This document shows, in pieces, positions 1 through 6,462 of a stretch of DNA of 9,192 nt. Each line of letters begins with the position of its first letter. Position 1 is the stretch's first letter. This stretch comes from Candidatus Rokuibacteriota bacterium (GTDB lineage Bacteria > Methylomirabilota > Methylomirabilia > Rokubacteriales > CSP1-6): positions 1 through 9,192 of the forward strand of contig QHRS01000135.1 in assembly GCA_003221435.1 (NCBI GenBank), in the 5' to 3' direction. The notes under the pieces are model-generated. The model did no database searches and had not been told where the DNA came from. It was given only the letters and a program-made list of their open reading frames with translations. Position numbers and translations under genes: made by a program.

Positions 1-870
1 CCGCCGCTCGACCTCGGCGGTGGTCAGGCGCGTGAGCCGCCGCAGGGAAAAGTCTTCGACCGTGAACGACGCCATGACCGAGCCGTAGACGATCGCGCGC
101 CGGATGGTCGCCTGGTCGACGACGCCCTGGGAGGCCAGGTACCCCATGAAACCGCCGGCGAACGTGTCTCCCGCGCCGGTCGGATCGAAGACCGACTCGA
201 GCGGGTACGCGGGGACGAAGAAGAAGTGGTCGTCGGACACCATGACGGCGCCGTACTCCCCGCGCTTGACGACGACGGTCCGCGGCCCGAACTTCAGGAT
301 CGAGCGGGCGGCCTTGATGAGGTTCGGTTCCTGCGCCAGCTGGCGCGCTTCGCCGTCGTTGATGAGAAGCGCGTCCACCTCCGCCAGGACGCGAAGCAAC
401 GCCTCCCGTTTGCCCTGGATCCAGAAGTTCATCGTGTCGAGCGCCACGAGGTGCGGCCGTTCCATTTGTCGCAGCACGTCGAGCTGCAGCTCCGGAGCGA
501 TGTTGGCCAGGAACAGGAACGGCGTCTTCTTGAGCGGGCTCGGGAGCACGGGCTTGAAGTCCGCGAAGACGTTGAGCTGGGTGTCGAGGGTCCTGGCCTC
601 GTTCAGGTCGTACCCGTACTCGCCGACCCAGCGAAAGGTCCGGCCGCGAGACATCTGGAGGCCCGTCATGTCGACCCCGCGCTCCTTCAGCAGCACCAGG
701 TGCTCGTCGGGGAAGTCATCGCCGACGGTCGCGACCAGCCGGACAGTGGTGAAGAAGCTGGCGGCGTAGGAGAAGTAGGTCGCCGACCCGCCGAGCACTT
801 CCCTCACCTTGCCGAACGGCGTCGCGACGCTGTCGAGCGCGACGGAGCCGACGACGAGGACATCAGCCAC
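1..870 (-). CDS. PfkB-family carbohydrate/nucleoside kinase, 3' end cut off by window
   Basis: Seen: a minus-strand frame of 290 codons runs off the left edge. It starts at GTG 870 (VADVLVVGSVALD). The N-terminal glycine pair G27-G28 (LGGSATYF) is the usual PfkB substrate-side motif. N171-D-G-E174 matches the family NxxE magnesium motif. DPTGAGD at 229-235 is PfkB signature 2, with D235 as the expected catalytic base. Family members are about 300 residues, so only a short tail should be missing. Known: PfkB enzymes phosphorylate sugars or nucleosides with ATP in the cytosol. The GTG start overlaps the mtnP stop by 8 bases, so the two are probably translationally coupled. Inference: the substrate may be a product of MTA salvage (ribose-type sugar or adenosine), but nothing in the sequence fixes it. 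The family call is firm; the substrate is unknown. Confidence 0.93.
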   Translation of the reverse strand, partial: MADVLVVGSVALDSVATPFGKVREVLGGSATYFSYAASFFTTVRLVATVGDDFPDEHLVLLKERGVDMTGLQMSRGRTFRWVGEYGYDLNEARTLDTQLNVFADFKPVLPSPLKKTPFLFLANIAPELQLDVLRQMERPHLVALDTMNFWIQGKREALLRVLAEVDALLINDGEARQLAQEPNLIKAARSILKFGPRTVVVKRGEYGAVMVSDDHFFFVPAYPLESVFDPTGAGDTFAGGFMGYLASQGVVDQATIRRAIVYGSVMASFTVEDFSLRRLTRLTTAEVERR

Positions 871-1801
871 GGCGCGCCCCGCGTCGCTTCGCCCCCGCGT
901 CCCGCTCGCGTCGCTGACGGCTGACGCGCCCGGCGCCGGGGGCGGGCCCGAAGTATTTGCCGATGAGCAGGTCGAGCCGCTTCCGTGTCTTCGGCGCGAA
1001 CGCCGTTGGGTTCGTGATGATCGCGTTCCGGAGCAGCTCCGGGCAGCCGCAGGTGCGCGGCGGCCCGACCGCCGGGATCAGCCGTCTCAGGACCTCCTTC
1101 GCCGTGACGACGTTCTTCAGCAGGTTGGCGATCACGGCCTCGACGGTCACGGCGTCGTGCGTCTCGTGCCAGACGTCGTAGTCCGTGGCAAGGGCGAGGG
1201 TCACATAGCACAGCTCCGCCTCCCGCGCGAGCTTGGCCTCCGGCATGTTGGTCATCCCGATCACGTCCACGCCCCACGAGCGGTAGATGCGCGACTCGGC
1301 CTTCGTCGAGAACTGCGGCCCTTCGATGCAGATGTAGGTCCCGCCCCGGTGCACGGTCGCGCCGCTCTCGCGCGCAGCCTTCTCGAGCAGGGTCGAGAGA
1401 TCCGGGCAGACGGGGTCGGCCATGCCGACGTGACCGACGATGCCATCGCCGAAGAACGACGACACGCGGCGGCGCGTCAGGTCGAAGAACTGGTCGGGGA
1501 TCACGAGGTCGAGCGGGCGGATGTGCTCCTTCATGCTGCCGACGGCCGAGATCGAGACCACCCACTCGACGCCGAGCGACTTCAGCCCCCAGATATTGGC
1601 CCGAGGGTTCAGCTCGGTCGGCATCACGCGATGCCCGCGGCCGTGGCGCGGCAGGAAGACCACGCGGCGGTCGGCGAACCGCCCGACGCAGTACGCGTCC
1701 GATGGATCGCCGAACGGCGTGCGCACGCGCTGCCAGCGCACATCGGTCATCCCTTCCAGCTCGTACAGTCCGCTGCCGCCGATGATCCCGATCGTCGTCA
1801 C
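863..1801 (-). CDS. mtnP: S-methyl-5'-thioadenosine phosphorylase
   Basis: A 312-aa nucleoside phosphorylase of the MTAP/PNP trimeric family. Known reaction: methylthioadenosine + phosphate to adenine + 5-methylthioribose-1-phosphate, the entry to methionine salvage. Seen: N-terminal GGSG loop (8-11), phosphate-binding RHGRGH (52-57), the ICIEGPQFSTKAES block (157-170), GMTNMPEAKLA (182-192), and TDYD (206-209). The two Asp of TDYD are the purine-site residues that favour an adenine base, so MTA is preferred over inosine/guanosine. A CxC pair (C251, C253) lies in the C-terminal domain; CxC pairs are known in thermophilic archaeal MTAPs. The last ~28 residues form an Arg/Gly-rich tail beyond the core fold. 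Start is GTG 1801, because its GTGA overlaps the TGA of mtaB by 4 bases; GGAGAG lies about 8-10 nt upstream. Confidence 0.95.
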   Translation of the reverse strand: MTTIGIIGGSGLYELEGMTDVRWQRVRTPFGDPSDAYCVGRFADRRVVFLPRHGRGHRVMPTELNPRANIWGLKSLGVEWVVSISAVGSMKEHIRPLDLVIPDQFFDLTRRRVSSFFGDGIVGHVGMADPVCPDLSTLLEKAARESGATVHRGGTYICIEGPQFSTKAESRIYRSWGVDVIGMTNMPEAKLAREAELCYVTLALATDYDVWHETHDAVTVEAVIANLLKNVVTAKEVLRRLIPAVGPPRTCGCPELLRNAIITNPTAFAPKTRKRLDLLIGKYFGPAPGAGRVSRQRRERDAGAKRRGARRG

Positions 1802-3077
1802 GGCATCCGCTCTCCATCGGTGGCCTTCGCGTGAACGGCAGTGATCCGCACCATTGCGAGCCGCCCGATCAGCGTGTCGGGCCCGTCGAACGTCACGTCG
1901 ACGTAATTGCCTGTGAGCCCGGTCAAACGTCCCGTGACCCGATCCCGCGTCCCGAGCACGAGGACTTCCTGCGCCGTCCCGAGCAGCCGCTGGCGGAACG
2001 CGAGGTTCTTCCGGTGACCGAGAGCGCGCAGCCGCCGACTTCGGCCGGTAATCGCCCGCGCGGGCACGTGCCCCTCCCGGTGGACGGCCTCAGTGCCCAC
2101 GCGGAGAAGGGCAGCGCCGTCACGAGCCGCTCGGTCAGGGCGAAGTCCTCCTCAGTCTCGCCGGGGAAGCCGACGATCAGGTCGGTGCCGAGCCCGAGTC
2201 CCGGAATCCGCTCAGCCAACTTCTCCACGAGTCGGGTGTAAATCATCGTGTTATAAGGCCTGCGCATGGACCGGAGAACCCGGTCGCTGCCGCTCTGGAG
2301 CGGGACGTGCAGGTGCGGGACGATGACCGATAGCGACGTCAGCGCGTCGATCAGATCATCGCCGAAATACGCGGGCAGGACCGACGAGAGCCTGAGCCAG
2401 CGGAGTCCGGCGATCATCGCGAGATCCCGGAGCAGCGCGGCCAGCGTGGTCCGCGGGAACAGATCGGCGCCGTAATTGCCCATGTCGATGCCGGTCAGCA
2501 CGACCTCCGGGTGGCCCGCCTCGACCCGCTCCCGGACCTGATCGGCGATCACTTTTCGCTCGCGGCTGCGGCTCGCGCCGCGCGCGTAGGGGACGATGCA
2601 GAAGGCGCACCGGTGCTGGCAGCCGTCCTGGATCTTCACGAACGCGCGCGAGCGACCCGACACGCGCGGCGCGGGTGCGGGAGCCATCGAGACGCCCTCG
2701 CGCATGTCCCCGACCTCGACCCGCGCCTCCGCGGCCTTCCCGAGCCCGTCGAGCAGCGCGCCGATGCGGTGGCGGTCAGCCGCGCCGACGACAAGGTCGA
2801 CGCCGGGGATCGCGGCAACCGCGCCCGGGTTCGTCTGCGCCCAGCAGCCCGTCACGACGACACGCGCGTTCGGGTTTGCGCGAATGGCGCGCCGGATCAG
2901 CTGCCGATCCGAGAAGTCCGCGCGGCTGGTGACCGTGCAGGTGTTGATGATCACGACGTCCGCCAGTGAGTCGAACGGCACGGTCCGGCAGCCGAGCGCT
3001 TCGAGCCGGCCCTGCATCTCCTGGGTGTCGACCTGATTCACCCGGCAGCCGAGCGTCGCGAGGGCGACCGTCGTCAT
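1798..3077 (-). pseudogene. mtaB: tRNA t6A37 methylthiotransferase MtaB, frameshifted
   Basis: Known role: radical-SAM methylthiotransferase converting t6A37 to ms2t6A in ANN-decoding tRNAs. Seen: UPF0004 cysteines C11, C47 and C78 (auxiliary 4Fe-4S), the radical-SAM triad C153-x3-C157-x2-C160 (DGCQHRCAFC), LTGIDMGNYG, HVPLQSGSD and DLIVGFPGETEEDF, all in one frame from ATG 3077. After TALPFS the frame turns into nonsense. The homologous continuation RVGTEA..., then RRLRALGHRKNLAFR and a TRAM domain (about the last 55 residues), lies in another frame ending at TGA 1798. Family proteins carry about nine residues (YLHVFPYSP-like) between PFS and RVGTEA; loss of 28 nt near 2100-2106 explains both gap and frameshift. 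Start 3077 is chosen to fit the family N terminus; ATG 3146 in the same frame would overlap rlmN. No clear Shine-Dalgarno. It could be a sequencing or assembly artefact. Confidence 0.85.
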
Positions 3078-3105
3078 CGCGCGAAACCGGGTACGAAGCA
3101 AGGAT

Positions 3106-3624
3106 TCATAGGTTCGCCCCGCTTCCGGCTGCGGCTCCTGTTTCATTCAGTTGGCCGCAGGCGGCGCCGATGTCCTCGCCCTTGCTCCATCGGACCGTCG
3201 TGGTGACGCCCGCGTCGAGCAGGACCGACTGGAAGGCGAGAATCGTCGAGAGCGGCGGGCGCCGGAACTGGGTCCCCTCCCAGTCGTTGAACGGGATCAG
3301 GTTGACCTTGGCGCGGACGCCGCGGAGCAGCTTCGCGAGCCGGCGCGCGTCCTCGAGGCTCGAGTTGATCTGGTCGAGCATCACGTACTCGAAGAAGATC
3401 CGCCGTCGCGTGGGCAGCGGGAAACCGCGTACCGCCTCGAGCAGCGCCTCGAGGTTCCACGACGTATTGATCGGCATGAGGCGCCCGCGCACGGCGTCGG
3501 TCGTCGCGTGCAGCGAGATCGCGAGGTTCACCCCGAGATCCTCGCGCGCGAGCTTCTCGATGCCGCTGACGAGCCCCACGGTGGACACGGTGATCCGGCG
3601 CGGCGAGTAGCCGAGGCCGTGCTC
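3106..3624 (-). pseudogene. rlmN: RlmN (dual-specificity rRNA/tRNA A2 methyltransferase), C-terminal fragment
   Basis: Seen: about 172 codons beginning EHGLGYSPRRITVSTVGLV and running to GANL-TGA. They contain the RlmN/Cfr blocks LAISLHATTD, RLMPINTSWNLEALL, FFEYVMLDQIN, KVNLIPFN and the C-terminal IGAACGQL, whose Cys is the methyl-accepting catalytic cysteine of the family. Known: RlmN methylates C2 of A2503 in 23S rRNA and A37 of some tRNAs using SAM and a 4Fe-4S cluster. This piece lacks the cluster-binding part, which lies on the opposite strand just upstream. The upstream junction shares GTGCTC/GAGCAC (3619-3624) with the inverted segment. The stop lies 28 nt before the mtaB start, fitting an rlmN-mtaB operon. 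It cannot encode a working enzyme alone. Confidence 0.9.
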
Positions 3625-3984
3625 GACCTGGACGCGATGACGGACCTGCCGGTGGAGTTCCGGGGCCGCCTGGCGGAGCGGACGACCCTCGCCCTGCCCG
3701 ACGTCGAGCGCGTCACGCCGTCCCAGGACGGCAGCCGCAAGTTCGTCCTCAGGCTCCAGGACTCCGGGCGTATTCATTCGGTGCTCATGCCCGACGAGGA
3801 CCGCCACACGCTCTGCCTGTCGACCCAGGTCGGCTGCGGCTTCGGATGCGCGTTCTGCCACACGGGGACGATGGGCGCCGAGCGCAACCTCAGCGTGGAC
3901 GAGATCGTCGCCCAGCTCGTCCTCGCGAATGGCGCGCTCCCCGAGGGGCAGCGGGTCACGCATATCGTGTTCATGGGCATGGGG
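3619..3984 (+). pseudogene. rlmN: RlmN central segment, inverted relative to the rest of the gene
   Basis: Seen: 122 codons on the plus strand read VLDLDAMTDLP, the ERTTLALPDVERV strand, DSGRIHSVLMPDEDR, then STQVGCGFGCAFCHTG (the CxxxCxxC 4Fe-4S/SAM motif), NLSVDEIVAQL and HIVFMGMG. This is the middle third of RlmN, and it fits exactly between the N- and C-terminal fragments on the minus strand. After MGMG the expected EP...N block is replaced by unrelated sequence (RELPPAVGG), which is the antisense of the N-terminal fragment. Compared with E. coli RlmN, about 7 residues are missing before VLDLD and about 18 after MGMG. No start codon or ribosome site of its own is expected. The frame stays open through to the TPR gene, but I regard that as chance. 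Confidence 0.88.
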
Positions 3985-4080
3985 CGCGAGCTGCCGCCCG
4001 CGGTAGGCGGGCGCGCCGAGATCCCGGGAGAGCGCCTCCAGCTCCGACGGGAGGAGGCCGAGCAGGTTCACCGGCTGCAT
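3985..4080 (-). pseudogene. rlmN: RlmN N-terminal fragment
   Basis: Seen: from ATG 4080 the 32 codons MQPVNLLGLLPSELEALSRD to YRGRQLA match the RlmN N-terminal accessory domain: the NLLGL motif, the L-x-x-L helix, and the Y/F-R-x-x-Q turn (E. coli FRADQV). After Gln30-Leu-Ala the family continues with a W-x-Y helix; here it runs into the antisense of the central segment, so homology stops at about 3985. This fragment marks the true start and direction (minus) of the gene. No Shine-Dalgarno is visible before the ATG. The short leader and an extended -10-like sequence 10 bases upstream would fit a nearly leaderless mRNA (inference). Confidence 0.82.
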
Positions 4081-4089
4081 AGCTGGCCC

Positions 4090-4116
4090 AGGATAGCACT
4101 GGCAGGCCGCTCCCAA
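4090..4116 (-). promoter_or_regulatory. possible rlmN promoter
   Basis: On the minus strand, TTGGGA (4116-4111) and TATCCT (4095-4090) are separated by 15 nt. TATCCT is preceded by TG-n, an extended -10 signature. Each hexamer matches 4 of 6 sigma-70 consensus bases. Transcription would begin a few bases before the ATG at 4080. The -35 lies inside the left arm of the inverted-repeat element. The match is weak and the spacer short, so this is tentative. Confidence 0.25.
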
Positions 4117-4228
4117 AGGCCCATCTGCGTCGTTGGCTCGGTCGCTCCTCCCTGCGACGTACAACCGCGTACGTCTCGGTCGTCGCTCCTTCGCCGCCTC
4201 GCATCTGGACCTTTTTGCGCGGCCTGCC
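4101..4228. repeat. 128-bp element with 29-bp terminal inverted repeats (MITE-like or hairpin repeat)
   Basis: Seen: arms 4101-4129 and 4200-4228 are inverted copies matching at 23 of 29 positions, with the outer 10 bases (GGCAGGCCGC) perfect. Inside, CTCGGTCGCTCCT (4137-4149) recurs as a direct repeat with a 3-nt insertion (4175-4190). The centre is a perfect 7-bp inverted repeat, GACGTAC (4156-4162) and GTACGTC (4169-4175). There is no convincing coding frame and no clear target-site duplication. It fills the gap between the deacetylase remnant and rlmN. From memory, intergenic repeats of this look (AAAGGYCCA...CATCTG near the ends, GTAC core) recur in several delta-like and Rokubacteria-like genomes; that is recollection, not a search. 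It could be a non-autonomous transposable element, or a structured RNA/termination hairpin. Confidence 0.7.
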
Positions 4229-4263
4229 GGGTCTTTCGCGGCGGGCTTCGGCCTCGACCGCTG

Positions 4264-4413
4264 TTACCGCCGAACTTCGGTGCGATACCAGTCGAGGATC
4301 TGCTCGCCGGTCCAGAAGACGACGCCGTCGTGCCGGCGGATGTGGGCGAGGGCGGTATCGAGCAGGCCGATGCGGTGGGGAACGCCGATCAGGTACGGGT
4401 GGAGCGCGATTTC
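4264..4413 (-). pseudogene. polysaccharide deacetylase family, C-terminal remnant
   Basis: Seen: 49 codons before TAA 4264 contain LHPYLIGVPHRIGLLD, then an IRRHDGVVFWTGEQILDWY-like tail. This resembles the C-terminal block of NodB-type deacetylases/allantoinase-like proteins, where H-P-x-x-x-G-x-P-x-R is followed by a helix and a 'gvWf.t..ei' strand. Upstream of about 4413 the frame becomes the antisense of the TPR gene, so the catalytic domain is missing. Known: the family hydrolyses N-acyl groups of carbohydrates or related amides with a metal centre; this remnant would be inactive. The loss may be a true deletion or part of the same chimeric junctions seen in rlmN. The family call rests on a short stretch. 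Confidence 0.55.
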
Positions 4414-4449
4414 TCTCTGCTCCACTCGTCCGGCCCGCAAGGAGTGGAG
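4399..4449. other. two mutually exclusive short inverted repeats upstream of the TPR gene
   Basis: GTGGAGC (4399-4405) pairs perfectly with GCTCCAC (4419-4425) across 13 nt. The same middle segment, as CTCCACTC (4420-4427), pairs perfectly with GAGTGGAG (4442-4449) across 14 nt. The stretch also contains the junction between the deacetylase remnant and the TPR leader. No T-tract follows, so a terminator is unlikely. It may only reflect the rearrangement. Confidence 0.35.
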
Positions 4450-4476
4450 GATGACTCCAACGGAGCGCCGCGATTC

Positions 4477-4962
4477 ATGCAAGAGCCGGAAAGCCTGAAG
4501 CGGGCGACCGACCTGTGGCAGGAGGCCTACCGCTCTCAGATGCAGGGTGAGCTGGACCGCGCGATCGAGGGCTATCGCCGCTCCATCGAGGTGTGTCCGA
4601 CGGCGGAGGCGCACACCTTCCTCGGGTGGGCCCTGAGCTTTCAGGGCCGACTGGACGAGGCGACCGCGGAGTGCCTGAGAGCAATCGAGATCGATCCCGA
4701 GTTCGGCAACCCGTACAACGACATCGGCGTCTACCTGATGCAGCAGGGAAAGCTCGACGAGGCCATCCCGTGGCTCGAGAAGGCCAAGCAGGCCAAGCGC
4801 TACGAACCGCGCCAGTTCCCCTTCATGAACCTGGGCCGCGTCTACCTCAAGCAGGGACGCTGGTGGGAAGCGTTGCGGGAGTTCGAAGGCGCGGTGCGGG
4901 CGGCTCCGCGCGATGCCGATGCTCACAAGATGCTTCACGGTCTGCGCGCTCGTCTGAACTGA
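4477..4962 (+). CDS. TPR-repeat protein, 161 aa
   Basis: Seen: a compact protein made almost wholly of four tetratricopeptide repeats, at roughly residues 13-46 (MQGELDRAIEGYRRSIE), 47-80 (FQGRLDEATAECLRAIEIDP), 81-114 (QQGKLDEAIPWLEKAKQ) and 118-151 (KQGRWWEALREFEGAVRAAP). Each shows the G/A/P spacing of TPR helices. No signal peptide or membrane segment, so probably cytoplasmic. Known: TPRs are protein-protein docking scaffolds; no enzymatic role is implied. ATG 4477 is chosen because it is the first ATG in frame before the repeats, and GGAG lies about 11 nt upstream; the frame is open further left but contains fragments of other genes. It is the only complete plus-strand gene, and converges on the glycerate kinase gene. 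Partner unknown. Confidence 0.85.
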   Translation: MQEPESLKRATDLWQEAYRSQMQGELDRAIEGYRRSIEVCPTAEAHTFLGWALSFQGRLDEATAECLRAIEIDPEFGNPYNDIGVYLMQQGKLDEAIPWLEKAKQAKRYEPRQFPFMNLGRVYLKQGRWWEALREFEGAVRAAPRDADAHKMLHGLRARLN

Positions 4963-5121
4963 CCCCCGACGTACGATTCAGCACGCGCGCCTCGACTCAC
5001 CTCCCCCGATATTGGGGCGCGGCTGCCCTCGCTTTTCCACACGTGTGGTGAGCCGCCAGTGGATAACCCGGTGGGCGGTCACGACCGAGGCGTGAAGTTT
5101 CAAGGGCTCAGAGCGCTTCGC
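4963..5121. other. convergent intergenic gap
   Basis: This lies between the 3' ends of the TPR gene (plus) and the glycerate kinase gene (minus). It holds a weak hairpin CCCC-GATATT-GGGG (5004-5017) without a good T-run, and CCGCCA...TGGGCGG around 5053-5080, which also spans one DnaA-box-like site. I see no RNA gene or coding frame, and no convincing intrinsic terminator for either gene. Confidence 0.5.
5033..5066. promoter_or_regulatory. pair of DnaA-box-like sites around a 12-bp palindrome
   Basis: TTTTCCACA (5033-5041) differs by one base from the consensus DnaA box TTATCCACA. AGTGGATAA (5058-5066) differs by one base from its reverse complement. The first overlaps the perfect palindrome CCACACGTGTGG (5037-5048). 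The two boxes face each other 16 nt apart. No AT-rich unwinding region or dnaA/dnaN/gidA neighbour is visible, so an origin is not supported. A DnaA titration or regulatory site, a transcription-factor operator (CACGTG core), or chance are all possible. Confidence 0.3.
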
Positions 5122-6441
5122 CTATTCTGCAGGCAACGGATCGACCACGAGCAGGTAGAGGTCGAGGAGGTTGGTGCCCGTCGGTCCTGTCCTCACCAGA
5201 TCACCGATCGCGCGAAAGAAAGAATGCGAGTCGTTCGACTCGAGAAGTGAATGAACGTCCAGTCGTCTCTCGCGTCCGCGCGCGACTGTGCTGGCGTCGG
5301 CGAGCGCGCCCGCCGCGTCGGTCGGTCCGTCGGTGCCGTCGGTGCCGGCGGCGAGCACCGTCACGTGCGGCGCGCCCTCCAGCTCGAGCGCCGCGGCGAG
5401 GGCGAATTCCTGGCAGCGCCCGCCGACACCGCCGCCATTCACCGTGACCGTAGTCTCGCCCGCCGCGATCAGGCATGCCGGCCCCGTCAGCGTGCGTCCG
5501 CGCGTGACGAAACCACGGGCGACGTCGCGCGCCTCGCCCTCGAGCGCCCGGGTCAGAACGACGGGCTCGTAGCCGAGAGCCGCGGCGCGCGCCGCCGCGG
5601 CGTCGACAACGAGCGAGTTGTCTCCGATCACCAGGTTCGTCACCCGCGCAAACAGCGGGTCGCCGGGCTTCGGCGTCTCGGGAATCGCCCCGCGCGCGCC
5701 GGCCTCGAGCCGCCCCACGATGCGGAGGAGCGCGCGCTCACGCAGCTTGAACCGGTCGATGATCTCGAGCGCCTGGGCATACGTGCTCGGATCGGGCGCG
5801 GTCGGCCCGGACGCGATCACATCCATCGCGTTGCCGATCACGTCGGAGAGGGCGAGCGTGAGGACCGGCGCCGGGACCGCCGCGCGGGCGAGCTGGCCGC
5901 CTTTGAGGAGCGAGAGATGTTTGCGCACGGCGTTCAGCTCGCCGATGCTCGCGCCCGCCGCGAGCAGGAGCGTCGTCAGCTCGCGCTTCTCGGCGAGCGT
6001 GACCGGGGGCGCCGGGGCCGGGAGGAGCGCCGAGCCACCACCCGAGATCAGAAAGATCACGAGGTCGTCGCGCGTCGCGGACTCCGCCAGGTGACGCAGC
6101 TCGCGCGCCGCGGCCTGGCCGCGCTCGTCCGGAACCGGGTGGCTCGCCTCGACGATCCGGACCGTGCGCGTGGCCCGCGCGTAGCCGTCCTTGACGACGA
6201 CGAGGCCGTCGCTGATCCGGTTGTCGAGAAGGTCCTCGACCGCCTGCGCCATCGCGGCCGAGGCCTTGCCCGCGCCGAGCACGAGCAGCCGCCGAACGGT
6301 CTTCAGATCGACGGCGAGCGGCCCCGCGGTGATGACATCCCCGTCGCGCCGGAGCACGCGCCGTACGATCGGATCGACGTTGCCGGCCGCGAGCGCCGCC
6401 TCCCAAATCGCACGGGCGGCGGCCCTGCCGGAGACGCTCAT
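5122..6441 (-). CDS. gck: D-glycerate 2-kinase (MOFRL / DUF4147 type)
   Basis: A 439-aa protein of the GckA/TtuD-like glycerate kinase family. Known reaction: D-glycerate + ATP to 2-phospho-D-glycerate, in serine/glyoxylate and related routes, cytosolic. Seen: N-terminal DUF4147 domain with LVLGAGKASAAM (53-64), SGGGSALLPAP (133-143) and SGPTAPDPSTY (211-221). The C-terminal MOFRL domain has NGGGVGGRCQEFAL (335-348), AAGTDGTDGPTDAAGA (364-379), ESNDSHSFF (401-409) and GPTGTNLLDL (419-428). Cys replaces the more usual Asn in GGRxQE, a mild variation. Length is typical. ATG 6441 lies 21 nt after the NIL-gene stop, so it is probably the last gene of the thrC operon; no clear Shine-Dalgarno is seen. 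The symbol is a generic family name. Confidence 0.93.
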   Translation of the reverse strand: MSVSGRAAARAIWEAALAAGNVDPIVRRVLRRDGDVITAGPLAVDLKTVRRLLVLGAGKASAAMAQAVEDLLDNRISDGLVVVKDGYARATRTVRIVEASHPVPDERGQAAARELRHLAESATRDDLVIFLISGGGSALLPAPAPPVTLAEKRELTTLLLAAGASIGELNAVRKHLSLLKGGQLARAAVPAPVLTLALSDVIGNAMDVIASGPTAPDPSTYAQALEIIDRFKLRERALLRIVGRLEAGARGAIPETPKPGDPLFARVTNLVIGDNSLVVDAAAARAAALGYEPVVLTRALEGEARDVARGFVTRGRTLTGPACLIAAGETTVTVNGGGVGGRCQEFALAAALELEGAPHVTVLAAGTDGTDGPTDAAGALADASTVARGRERRLDVHSLLESNDSHSFFRAIGDLVRTGPTGTNLLDLYLLVVDPLPAE

Positions 6442-6462
6442 GAACGGGGCGAGGCGGGCCTG

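Noticed and set aside
3600..4010. Phase-variable invertible segment inside rlmN
   Set aside because: No substantial inverted repeats flank the inverted piece (only 5-6 bp shared), no recombinase gene is nearby, and both junctions have lost sequence, so inverting it back would not restore the gene.
3151..4962. A 603-codon plus-strand open frame spanning antisense rlmN, the inverted rlmN centre and the TPR gene
   Set aside because: Only two parts (3619-3984 and 4477-4962) look like real protein; the rest is the antisense of minus-strand genes or the repeat element. High GC leaves long frames open by chance.
4963..5121. Chromosomal replication origin
   Set aside because: Only two near-consensus DnaA boxes, no AT-rich unwinding region and no origin-associated genes.
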